Part shown: piece after piece, positions 22,511 through 33,025 of the stretch
Layout of the letters: each line of letters begins with the position of its first letter
How positions within the stretch are numbered: the stretch's first letter is position 1
Assembly: GCF_000004195.4 (NCBI RefSeq)
Contig: NC_030677.2
Coordinates: forward strand, 64,566,222-64,630,221
DNA length: 64,000 nt
Direction: 5' to 3'
Source: Xenopus tropicalis
Taxonomy: Eukaryota; Chordata; Amphibia; Anura; Pipidae
The notes under the pieces: generated by a model
What the model was told of the DNA's origin: nothing
Database searches by the model: none
Seen by the model: the letters and a program-made list of their open reading frames with translations, nothing else
Made by a program: the position numbers and the translations under genes

Positions 22511-24551
22511 AAACTCAATGTAACAATAGGCAGGCGCCTCTTCTGCTTACCCATAGTTCTGGCCCTGATGAATGGCATTAATCTGTGCAATGACTGCGGA
22601 CATCTACCCTACACTGTCTAGTACTCGTACTGCCAAAAGGATTTCCAGAGGTACAGAGACAACTGACTGACTAGGCTGTAGGAGCAACAATCAATGTGGC
22701 TTTTATAATAACAAGTAGATTGATAGTGATTTCTTTGCATTCAGGGAGATATAAATTCTTCATTAATATGATTCATCACTTACAAAAAGTTTTCCCAGTC
22801 CTCTAGGGTGCATGGATCTTTATGTTTTCTTTTAATTTGCCACAAATTAGAAATATCTCTCTAGTTCAAACCTGATCTAATAATAATAACACACTATTCA
22901 AGCATGTAGAATAGACCAATGTTTCTGTCAGATGATTTAGGTTAATCTATTCTGTGGTTGGCTGAGGGCAAATACTGAACGCTTAATGCCTAAATCACAA
23001 GTGGTCATGAATCCTTGAATGACTGCAATTAAAACAAAGGTTAAACTGACTTTTTTGTCCCAGACACTGGTTAACCAGCACGTCTTTTGAAAAAACATTA
23101 AAAGAACTTCATACCTGACAATGCATTTATACATCAATAATTTTAGCTAAAGTACACCAGAGTACTTGCGACTGATCCATTTTTTAATCTAGACTTCTAT
23201 TAGGTCATTCACCTAGTAAATCAATGAATACAGCTCTAGGAAATATAGCTTAAATGAATCCACACGCTAAAATAAAGTATTTAGAATTTCATTTGGATCA
23301 TAAGGGAGTGGGACAGTTTATATTATCCAGAGAACTATACTTGAAGATTCAAGATTAAGTGCAGAGATTACTGGATTTGCCCAGATGAGAGTATATGTCA
23401 AGATTTGGAAAGCTTTTGGGATTGTCACAGTTGCTTGTGGTTATTCAAAGAATTAATCTTGCCATTTTTTAAATAAAAATCATTCAGAACTGTTTAAAGA
23501 CTGAAATGCATTTTGTATTAAATTCATTTTACACCAATATAAAATGCATTTTTGAGATACAAAAATAAAAATTGCAAGAGCACAAATGGGAATTTAATGA
23601 TAAAATAGACTTACAGCTGTAAGGAGCAGTCAAGGGGAAATAATATAATCATTTGTATTGGCTGTAATAATGTCTTTACTACTATTTAAATGACCATATT
23701 TGTGATACATTGAGCACATACAATTGTTATAATTTTATTACTCCTCTTCCTGAATGTTTATTGCTCTTAAAGGGCTGCTTCCATACTCTATAAGCCTCTC
23801 TCACACAAGTACCCAGCAGTTATTTGGATATTTACCACTTAACTTATTTATGTCTTTAATAATGTTGATAATGAGTTTCATTAATTATTTATTCCACTTC
23901 AGTTCATATTTTTCATGATGAATACTCAATTATAAATTGTTGATGTTAATTATTTAAGCACTCTTGGAAAAGCTGAAATAGGGAAACTATTGAGCATTAG
24001 TTCCTGGATATTTTATTATAGTATGATGCACTATTTTGATTGGCCAATTAACTAAACGTGGAATTACAAGGTTTTATATCCTTGGGCTAATGTTTTATAA
24101 TTTTTATAATAATATGCACAAATGTTTTATATCAGCACATTTACAGGTCACCTGTTTAAATCACCTTTTTATTGGTAGCTATGAGTTCCCCTTTTATTTC
24201 ATATCGGGGAAGTGTTGTATTGGCCCTTACATGTGAAATCAGTATATGCCATTATGCACTCTATGTCACTCTATGACACTCTATGACAGTAGTTCCTTTC
24301 TTTAGCACAGTTATAGCAATTTTTGTTCTTTGAGAGGAGGGCTGTGCTTGGAATATGGCTGAAATTGGAAGGTTCCAACTTCTGACCCAAACAGCTTCTG
24401 TATTGTATCAGTTCATATTTATTTCCCAGATAACTGTAAACAAGGGAAATAATGAATAAAACATTGAGTTTTACCTGCACTTTTATATGATGCATAATTG
24501 TGGGAATATAATATATATAAAAAAAATCAAAGGGTAGCCATCAAGATTATT
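22511..24551. other. Unassigned stretch
   Basis: AT-rich with TAAT homeodomain-like cores at 23870-23960 (for example TTTCATTAATTATTTATTCC). A short tandem (CACTCTATGA, three copies) lies at 24256-24285. I see no gene. Confidence 0.4.
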
Positions 24552-24564
24552 AAAAATCCACAAA

Positions 24565-25189
24565 CAAAATCCTGACAACCCAGGTGTGTATACTGGGAAT
24601 CCTGGATGAATGAATAAGTACCAACCACGCCAGAACCAGATATAGAACACTTCTATACTATGCAAAGAAAATCCTTGCAATGACTTGGATGGGACCTAAA
24701 TCTCCTACAGTCCAAAACTGGATCACCCTGGTAAATCAAATCCTACCCCTCATTAAACTTACTCTGCTAGCCAGAGGTTCCAAGAAGAAATTTGAGAAAA
24801 TTTGGAGCCCATGGTGGGAGGCAGGCCTAGGTGGACAAGGTTTCTTGACATAAAGTGTAATACCCCAGTTTGCACATATGGATGACCTTAATTTCCCAAC
24901 TAGACCCTTCATACGACAGCCACCTAATTATAAAAACGTATATACTACATGCAAGACCTTATATAATTGAATGAACCCACACTGAACAATAGTGATTATT
25001 GCCATACCAACCAACTTTATTTTATTATGCTACTTTTGCCATTACAGAACTGTAATATGTATATTACTGTGCTGCGATATTGTGATCAGTCTACCCTCTT
25101 TTCCATTATCTTACCTTTTTTTTTCTTCTTTCTTTATTTTTCTGTTTGTTGTATGTATGTTGTTTAAAACAATAAAACATAAGCTATAA
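24565..25189 (+). mobile_element. L1-like LINE 3' end with target duplication
   Basis: The block encodes the ORF2 C-terminus (24656-24855), then a 3' UTR with AATAAA at 25171 and an A-rich end. It is flanked by 13-bp perfect direct repeats AAAAATCCACAAA at 24552-24564 and 25190-25202. This is the signature of target-primed insertion of a 5'-truncated copy. Confidence 0.75.
24656..24858 (+). pseudogene. L1-clade ORF2 C-terminal fragment
   Basis: The frame reads YYAKKILAMTWMGPKSPTVQ, then NWITLVNQILPLIKLTLLAR, then KKKFEKIWSPWW, and ends at a TAA near 24856. The pattern of ARK-ILxxW followed by P-T-W-I and a late F-KIW-W resembles C-termini of L1/Tx1-type ORF2 proteins, which follow the reverse transcriptase. 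Endonuclease and reverse transcriptase are absent, so it is inert. Confidence 0.7.
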
Positions 25190-25262
25190 AAAAATCCACA
25201 AAAACATAGAACATGTTTAATTATTTATTTTCACAAATACAGTTATTTAGAGATAAAGGTGA

Positions 25263-25410
25263 ATATGTAATAAAAGGCACTAAGTTTGCTTAGGAGCACT
25301 AACCCATAGCAACCAATCAGCAGGTAGAATTTACTTGTCACCTGTTTAAAAGCTTATTGGTTGCTATGGGTTACTGCTACTGGGCAAACTTAGTGCCTTT
25401 TATTACATAT
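25263..25410. mobile_element. Short palindromic MITE with X-box/CCAAT core
   Basis: ATATGTAATAAAAGGCACTA is mirrored by AGTGCCTTTTATTACATAT at the other end. Both arms hold the CCATAGCAACCAAT core. The right arm contains a perfect RFX-type X-box at 25360-25374. It is about 148 bp and non-coding. Confidence 0.8.
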
Positions 25411-25539
25411 GGGGGAAACTGCTTATTAGTTAGCCTCCTCAACTTAGATATTTTTTATCCTAGTCATAACTCAGCCATTCTGTTTGCCAGTAAAGTATTG
25501 CTGTCTCATGTTGCATTTAGCCCAGGGGAGCTGCTTCCA

Positions 25540-25650
25540 TGAGGCAAGTTGCGCTCTCTGCACTAGCGATGCCCCCGCTCCCTTGCTCCCCTCTGCCTCA
25601 GGCCACTAGGATCCCTGAGCGCACTGATTCAGCCAATCAGAGCAGGTGAA
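25540..25650. repeat. GC-rich repeat shared with 16985-17115
   Basis: GCGCTCTCTGCACTAGCGAT is common to the two sites. The block ends where the L2 LINE begins. Confidence 0.45.
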
Positions 25651-25680
25651 ATCTGTCAGTCTGACCAGTCTCTCTCCTTC

Positions 25681-26244
25681 TCTAACCATATTAATAACAC
25701 TGCCAAAACCTGCCGCTTTTTCCTCCGCAATATTGCCAAGATACGCCCCTTTCTTTCACAAGCAACAGCTAAAACACTAATCCATGCCCTTATCCTTTCC
25801 CGCTTAGATTACTGCAATCTCCTACTAACCAGCCTCCCAGACTCCCACCTCTCTCCCCTGCAATCAATCTTAAACTCTGCTGCCAGGATCCTCCTGCTCT
25901 CTCCTAAGAGGGATCCTGCTCAGCCTCAATTAAGCTCACTAGCATGGCTGCCTGTCAAGCAAAGGATAGCTTACAAAATCCTTCTGCTGACATTCAAAGC
26001 CCTTCACTCCTCTGCTCCTCACTACATTTCTTCACTGGTCTCCCTACATGTTCCTGGTCGTCTCCTCCGCTCCTCTCAGAGCCTCCGTCTCTTTACACCA
26101 TCCACACCCACTGCACTCTCTCGTCTTAAACCTTTCTATCTCGCTGCTCCTTACCTCTGGAACTCTATCCCTGAATCCCTCCGTAGGGAAAACTCACCCA
26201 CTCTCTTTAAGAAAAAACTCAGCTGTTACCTTCTGGAGCACTAA
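25681..26244 (+). pseudogene. L2-type ORF2 C-terminal region, still open
   Basis: One frame stays open for 187 codons from 25681 and ends in TAA at 26242. It has no ATG start of its own because the element is 5'-truncated. Blocks are TCRFFLRNIAKIRPFLSQA, AKTLIHALILSRLDYCN, LSSLAWLPVKQRIAYKILLL, FKALHSSAPHY and LAAPYLWNSIPESLRR. This order is typical of the region after the reverse transcriptase in LINE-2 proteins, whose exact function is not established. The absence of any stop or frame shift suggests a young insertion. It cannot retrotranspose alone. Confidence 0.85.
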
Positions 26245-26400
26245 AACATTATTTTGCCCAGTCCTGCGCTTAAGGGCAAATGCCCATACCTGATGCACTC
26301 TTACCTTCCAGTTTGTGCCTGTATGTTACCCAACCACTCAGATTGTAAGCTCTATGGGGCAGGGACCTCCTTCCTTCTGTGTCTCATACCACATGGCACT

Positions 26401-26423
26401 TATATATATATATATACATATAT
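26401..26423. repeat. TA-rich microsatellite inside the L2 tail
   Basis: TA units interrupted by ACA within the LINE 3' UTR. Confidence 0.85.
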
Positions 26424-26535
26424 GTATTTATTGTATTTATTTATTATATCACTTGTCCTCCCTGTGTGTAATTTTGTATTCTGTAAGACTGTACAGCGCT
26501 GCGTACCCTTGTGGCGCTTTATAAATACACACAGT

Positions 26536-28514
26536 GACACACGGCATGAAGGTGTTGGTTGCAACAAGGGGAAATATGTCAGGTTGAACTACTCACAAAT
26601 AAATCTATACTATTAGAAAAAAAAAAAGAACAAAAACATTATGTTAAATAGATTTTTTACATATTCAATAGTTTTATTATAGAAACAGTTTCCCTTAAGT
26701 GTCAAATTCAGTTTAGCTAAGGAAAAAATAGTCATAGGATAGAATATTCCAGTGCCCAGCATCTCTATATGAGGTGTGTCTCATATCTTCCACATTTTCT
26801 ATTCAAAATTTGGTAAATAATCTTGATCAAAGGTTTTTTTGATGAAAATGCTTAGATTAGGGACACTTATAACCCTGGCTTGGTTCATTCTTCAGCTTCT
26901 CCTTGATCTCCTTTGAAAAAGTCACTTTTGCTCGATCCTCAGGTTTCCAAAACAAAATTAAACCTTAAATCTTAAAGACAGTGGAAAACTGTCATGCTAA
27001 CTGGCATTGATTTTATAAAACACATCTTAATATAACTTAAGAAGTTAAAATAAAACTGTTTTTTCATATTCCAGACTTTTTTTTCCCTTAAATGCGGGCT
27101 TTGTTTTGTATACTGAGTGTTCTGTTTTTTTTCTTTTTCATGATTCCAAGTAATTATTCTGAAATGCTTCTATGTTTGCCATGGCTCATGAGCCACTCTT
27201 GTATCTTTTTGCCAGGTATAGTATATTTCAGACTACAACTGGATTACACATTCAGATTTAAGATATATAATTCATTATGTATTCCAACCTAATAACTGGC
27301 AGTTCTCCTTGTGAATCTACTTGTAAAGTTTCCATAACACGTTGGGGTTCATTTATGAATTCTCTACTAGTAAGCACTTAATGGTAAACACATGTTTTGA
27401 TCTGAACATTTAATCGAATAGTCTACAGCTAATTTTGCATTGCCACAAGACTTGGATTTCCATAAAAGTTCAGTCATTTTCTATTAAGGTAGCTGGCTTT
27501 TCCATATCCCTGGCTTCTGCTCCATGTTTAAAATAACACAAAAGAAAGGGTGTAGTTAGCAGGGGTAGATTCTCTAGGTTGTTGTTGTTTCGGTTCACAT
27601 ATTTTAAGTTAATCTCCTGCCTGTTTTATGACAATGAAATGTACTATCTTAGCCAGAACCTAAGAAAAAAAACTATACAAAAAATAAAAGCATACAGACA
27701 AGTTTATTGTTTTATAATGCTAATATAGTTTCCTTTATAACATACACACATACTCTTGCAGGTGCAAAAATGCATCAGTAGGCTTTAGCGGTAAAATCTA
27801 CCCACTCTCTAAAACATTTAATACCTTTAAGTTTTATTTTTAGTACATAACCTCATCCCTATGTGACCTACAACTAAAGCTCTAACGTGGCATAAGAAAT
27901 ATAGACAAGTATATCAATATAGACTAGGCTTGCAGATATATTCAACCTAATGAATGCCTGGATACTAACCCAGCAGAGTACACTAAAAAGACAATGGCAT
28001 CACATGCTTTTTGTATTGAATATAACAGAAGTTCCAAAGGTGTGAGGCCCAGAGTGGGAACTGTGTTGGCCTTAAAAGCACATTAATTATAATAGCCGTG
28101 GAAAGGGCTGTATAGTGCTTTTTTAACCTGGTTTATTGTAGGTTGCTTACATAGGGCTTGATTCAATTGAAATGTGAAAAAGTCTCATCTTATCTCACAG
28201 TTTAACACATGAAAACTTTACTCATCATTTTAAATGACTCGACAAGCAAAAAAAAAAAAAATTGAAAAACCTCAAATTGACGAAATAGTTTACATTTTGC
28301 CCAAGACAGCTCCTATGGACTTCTACATGACCTTCCAAGATTTTACATTGTATATAATATATACAATATATATAATATAATATATATAATATAACTCTCC
28401 AGTTTGGTGTATTAGTAGCTATCTGGTTACAAGGATCCACTTTTTCTAGTAACCAGGCAGCAGTATGAATAACAGACTGTGATTTTAAATATCAACTCAA
28501 ACTGCACATTATTG
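26536..28514. other. Unassigned stretch
   Basis: AT-rich sequence with a TATAATATA-type simple tract at 28345-28395. A GGGGTTCATTTATGAATTC fragment at 27343 may be a transposon end. No gene is recognisable. Confidence 0.4.
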
Positions 28515-28550
28515 ATCAAACATAATTATTGATCAGATAACATGCAATGC

Positions 28551-28935
28551 TTATTGTCAGCAATAGGACCTAAAAGAAAGCAATAGCCCACAATTACATA
28601 GCTTTGTAAAGCAAAACAAGCAACACACAGGGGGGCATTTACTATTGCTCGTATTTTGTTTTGGGGTTTTTTTTTTTTTGGTTCAGGTTTTTTGTTGCCG
28701 AAAACTCGATTTCGATGTGGGAAAAAAGCCATGGTTTTCACTTTTTTTCTGCAACTTTTTGTTTGTGCTTTTTCAATTTGGATTTTTGGAAAATGAGTGA
28801 AATTCGTGATTATGAGTGTAGTCATGGTTTAAAAAAAATTATAAAACCATGAAAAGCTGAATGTTAATAAATTCCTTCATATTATCAGCAATATGCCCTA
28901 AAAGCAATAACCCACAATTACTTTATAAAGCAAAA
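28551..28935. repeat. MITE-like insert flanked by a degenerate direct repeat of about 65 bp
   Basis: TCAGCAATAGGACCTAAAAG ... GCCCACAATTACATAGC at 28558-28610 recurs as TCAGCAATATGCCCTAAAAG ... ACCCACAATTACTTTA at 28885-28930. Between them lies GGGGGCATTTACTATTGC (28631 onward) to about 28868. This insert resembles, in inverse orientation, the block ending at 56477. Confidence 0.55.
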
Positions 28936-29449
28936 AAAAAAAAACGAAACAAAGAAAAATATATCCACTTACATTTAATTACATTTCTAAAATTATTCTT
29001 GTTATTATTGTTCTTCTGGCAACCATTATCGAAGGTGATACATGTTAACTAGATATTCATATCAACTGAGCAGTTGCTACATATACAGTAGTATAGGAAT
29101 ACAGATTTGACATGCATGTAACTTTACCCTGATGTATTAGCTTGGAAAAATGACAGGTATATTTTTCTGTAACAAAATCCAAGCATGAGTGTGTACTGTA
29201 TTTTCTGAAGCATAATCTATGGGTGGTAAAAGTCATACTGGTGACAAATTGCTTTCTTTAGCTTTTTGAGCACTGTGCATTAAGTATGAAATATGCAGCA
29301 TTGTCAGAGGATTGGAAAGAGCATTCGGGTTTGATATACACCAAATAAAATAGCTACTGAGCACCATAATAATAACTTATTCTGCTGCAATATTTTCACA
29401 AACTAATTCTAAAGTAAGTAATACTTTGTTTTATTTTCCTTTAAAAGAT
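28936..29449. other. Unassigned stretch
   Basis: AT-rich; I see nothing in it beyond short poly-A and poly-T runs. Confidence 0.45.
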
Positions 29450-29937
29450 ATTGGGCCCGATTCACTAAAGTCCGAAATAAGGAGTGCTATTTATAGCATG
29501 CGTTAAAAATCTTATCACTTCTTATTTTTCGCTCGATTCACTAAAAGTACACTTGTCATAATTAAGAAGCGATGTTCTTGGCGTTATTTATCTTACGATG
29601 ACATATTTTAATGAAAAAAACTATGCGATAAGCGTTATAGGGGCCGATTCACTAAAGGTCAATAACGCTTATCACATAGTTTTTTTCATTAAAAAGCATG
29701 CGATAATTAAGTACAGATTCATCAAAGTCATTTCGCATGTGTTAATCCGCATATCGCATGCACAAAAAAACGCATTGCGTTAATTAGCGAATAGAAATAG
29801 TACTAACGCATGATTCACAAACACATATGAAGCGTTAAACGTGCAAAATATTGTGTTAATCTGTGTGAATATTAACCCTACTTGGGGCAGGCGGTACTTA
29901 AAGAAAATTGCGGTTCGTGAGCTATTGGCAACACAAC

Positions 29938-30030
29938 ATGGAGTTTGCAGTCGTATTTTTTCAAGTATATGTTGGCCCTAGAGTGATGCATCCTCCAGTT
30001 TTCAGGGAAATGGTGGTTTTCAGAAAGTAA
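29938..30030 (+). pseudogene. 30-codon frame, possible transposase N-terminal remnant
   Basis: The frame starts with ATG after a CpG-bearing leader (CAGGCGGTACTTAAAG) and contains GPRVMHPPVFRE before a TAA. A basic stretch with an RPRVFRER-like motif is common near the start of Harbinger-type transposases, so this could be the start of a lost gene. The match is short and may be chance. Confidence 0.25.
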
Positions 30031-30037
30031 TGGTTAC

Positions 30038-30130
30038 GTGCGTAATATATTGCGCTCTGCGTAATATATTGCGCTCTGCGTAAAATATCGCGCGCTGCGT
30101 AATATCTTGTGCGCTGCGTAATATATTGCT
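30038..30130. repeat. 19-bp tandem array inside the transposon
   Basis: Nearly five units of GCGTAATATATTGCGCTCT with small changes. Confidence 0.85.
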
Positions 30131-30292
30131 TGAAAATATGTCATCGTAAGATAAATAACGCCAAGAACATCGCTTCTTAATTATGACAAGTGTCCTTTTA
30201 GTGAATCGAGTGAAAAATAAGAAGTGATAAGATTTTTAACGCATGCTATTAATAGCACTCCTTATTTCGGACTTTAGTGAATCGGGCCCATT

Positions 30293-31242
30293 GTATTTAC
30301 CTTAGTTAATAAGTTCATTGTTTTACAGTTAAATCCTTGTAGAACACTGCAGCTGGAAAATGACACCATTAACAGCACTGTTTAAATGTATCATTCCTAT
30401 ATGTTATCTGAATAAACAAATGTAATTTCAGAATATTTAACCAGATAGTTAGATACCACATTTTACAGTAAAAAAAAAAGAATAACTGAAGCGGAAAATG
30501 GCCTGATAGATGTATTTTTTTTTTATATAAACCCAGAAAGCCCCATTCATTCTCTATGGTGCAGAAAATTGACTTAAAGAAATAGTTATCTTCCCCAATG
30601 GACACCGATGCATACACACATATGTTCATATCCAAATATCATAATTTCTGTAAGTATTCAGCTGCAACCAAAGCTCTAGAACTTGGCATCGAAGATATTA
30701 TCTTGGCTTAATAAACAGCTCACCCAGCTGAGTGTCGTAGAGTAAATATCACACAAAGCAGCCGTTTTACTATGCATTTATTTTGTAATCTGGAACCTAA
30801 AAATATATAATAACCAAGGCCTTTATCTTAATATAACATAAAGTGAACAATTTCATTTGAAAGATACCCCATCTATTTTGCTGTGGGAAGTCTGACCATA
30901 CCATGCAAACCAAACAGAGGACCTTTGCTAATGTAGTCTCCTTCAGTAATTGGTGCTGAAGAATTTCTCACCTTCCATATTTCAGTTTCTCAGTGGAATC
31001 CACAAGACATTTGTGTATATTGGCACTAATTGTGTTTAGTCTGACAGCTGGACTGAAATTTAGCTGAGAGGGAATATTTCAAGGTGAGGAATTTTTGACC
31101 TAAAAAATTAAAACTGAGCAGGCATTTGACAGTACTGTATCTGAGAAAAACGGCCTTAAATTGAAGTGCTGCGATATGGCGTAACATTAATTTTCTCTTT
31201 ATAATATTTAGGGGGTTTTATATCAACATTCATATTTTTTCT
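30293..31242. other. Unassigned stretch
   Basis: I see no gene or repeat family. Confidence 0.45.
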
Positions 31243-31400
31243 GTGATGAGCGAATCTGTCCAGTTCCGCTTTGCTGAAAAGTTTGCAAACCTCCTGACAA
31301 ATTTGCGAAATGGCTAAAAATTCATAAAATGTTTTGCAAACAAATTCATTGATTAATGCATAATTTTGCAGCAAATCCATGAAAAAAAAATCATAACTAA
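31243..31400. mobile_element. TAGTGATGAGCGAAT-type MITE, short copy
   Basis: It starts GTGATGAGCGAATCTGTCC and ends CAAATCCATG... TCATAACTA. The order is the reverse of the copies at 2215 and 4016, with most of the middle deleted. Confidence 0.6.
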
Positions 31401-32217
31401 GATTGAATAATAAGGAAAAATGCATATTTATTAAGAAAAAAAACACGCATAAAACTCTGCATCTAAATGCTTGCAAGGTCATATAGAAGTCAATGGGAGC
31501 TGCACTAGTTAAATTTTAACTATTTAGTCAATTTAAACTTTTAAATGTTTTTTTGAACTGTGAAACCCTTTAAAAATTACATGAATATTGTTTCATATTT
31601 ACACTATTATTCAATTGCATTTTTTATAATCTTATTCTCTTCTCTTCAGCTTACATGCTGCCTGCCATTATGTCTTATCAACTCAAGCTTTATAGACAAG
31701 TGATTATACAAATATATTCTATATCTGATCTACATTAGATGAAACACCTAAGCTAAAATAGAGGGTGATGTTTGTAAACCGCAGGACATAATCTCTTTGA
31801 TAGCCTCTTTATTACGTAGTCTGATGCTTTTGTGAAAGAAAATTAATGCTCCACCATTTTGTATTGGAAATTCTACTTTGGATGTACTATGAACAAGAGC
31901 AGAACTCTATCAACCAAGGATTGATTGGATTAAACTGAGAATGTAATTTTTTATCATTTATTTGCTTCAGGATTGGATTTATTAAACAGCTAATTTCTCC
32001 TATAAATGGTGGTTAGATTTGTACAGTCTGACAGTCAAGATTTATCCACAGGCCTATCTATGCTGTACCTGCTAGTCATGGTGATGCCCATCTCTACCAC
32101 TGATAATGGCATTTCTCTCTTATCTAGTGGAGTCCAATGAGTATATCTGTGCTGCCATGTGAAACTGTGCCTTTATTATGTACCTTCATGCTGTACTTTT
32201 GGTTATTTGCCCACACC
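31401..32217. other. Unassigned stretch
   Basis: I see no gene or repeat family. Confidence 0.45.
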
Positions 32218-32480
32218 CATGCAGGCCCAGATTTGTGGCAAGGCCACAAAGGCCTGGACCTAGGGTGGCACGAATTTAGGGGTGGCATGTCACCCAGCCA
32301 CACTTCAGCTTTGCTCACATATGGAGCACTGGGGTCTAAATGTGCTGGAGATTTCTACGTGTCCTGTCCCCAGTGCTCCATGTGCGAGACAAATGGATGC
32401 GCTTCTGTGCGATCCTGGGTAGGGGAGGGGTGCCTCACAGGGGACGGCCTCTGGGTGCCCATTGATCAAATCCAGCACTG
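32218..32480. repeat. GC-rich dispersed repeat
   Basis: The block AGGCCACAAAGGCCTGGACC, AGGGTGGCACGAATTTAGGG resembles a common frog repeat. Inside, TATGGAGCACTGGGG is inverted as CCCCAGTGCTCCATG. A plus-strand frame of 145 codons across it is not protein-like. Confidence 0.5.
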
Positions 32481-32904
32481 CCCCATGACACAGCTCTCTA
32501 CCACTAATAACAACTCAAGTAAAAGAAAGTCCAAAATCAGTTTACACTGCATGGACCTGTATGCTTCAAGTTGAAAATTACTAGGACAATATGCTTTACA
32601 TTTGGAAACACTACCAAGAATATTGTATTTGGAAATGCACCTGTGTCATACTTTAAATTTGTAAACATAATATTTATAATGTGATACTGTTAACATAATG
32701 TAAAATATAATTACTTAACTATACTTACAGTATAAATAAATCTATCTATTTAAATATATATTTTATTTGGAACTAGAACTATGGGTATATAATGATACGC
32801 TGATATTAGTGGCAGCTCTCCCCATACACAGTGATACTGCCAACATTGTTGATAGAAATAAAGATACAACAGGGGAAAAATTATTACAGGCAGAAAGCTT
32901 GCTC
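32481..32904. other. Unassigned AT-rich stretch
   Basis: Low-complexity AT sequence; nothing recognisable. Confidence 0.45.
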
Positions 32905-33025
32905 ACATTCTAGGATCCAGAGCAATCAACAGGCAAAAATCATTCTTAAAAAAGCAAGTATATGATTGGTTGCTATGAGTTACTAGACATAGAGTAAACA
33001 TTATGCCTTTTATTACTACCCCATC
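32905..33025. mobile_element. Decayed palindromic MITE with X-box-like/CCAAT core
   Basis: GATTGGTTGCTATGAGTTAC and ATGCCTTTTATTACTACCCC match the right half of the element at 25263-25410. The X-box has one mismatch. Confidence 0.5.

Larger units (their letters stand above)
25655..26533 (+). mobile_element. L2-clade LINE, 5'-truncated, 3' end complete
   Basis: An open C-terminal coding part (to 26244) is followed by a 3' UTR with TGTAAGCTCTATGGGGCAGG and a TA-rich run, and closes with GCGCTTTATAAATAC. The reverse transcriptase palm is missing by 5' truncation. Confidence 0.85.
29453..30289. mobile_element. DNA transposon with 157-158-bp terminal inverted repeats
   Basis: The left arm (29453-29609, GGGCCCGATTCACTAAAGTC start) is repeated in reverse at 30133-30289 with only a handful of differences. 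ATT flanks both ends (29450-29452, 30290-30292), a possible 3-bp target duplication. The interior has a second inverted pair (29607-29638 with 29661-29693, TGAAAAAAACTATGCGATAA type), a 19-bp tandem array and a 30-codon open frame. PIF/Harbinger is my best guess for the superfamily. Confidence 0.8.

Noticed and set aside
32137..32574. 145-codon plus-strand frame with several Cys
   Set aside because: It lies across a dispersed GC-rich repeat with an internal inverted pair, and the cysteines do not form a known zinc pattern.
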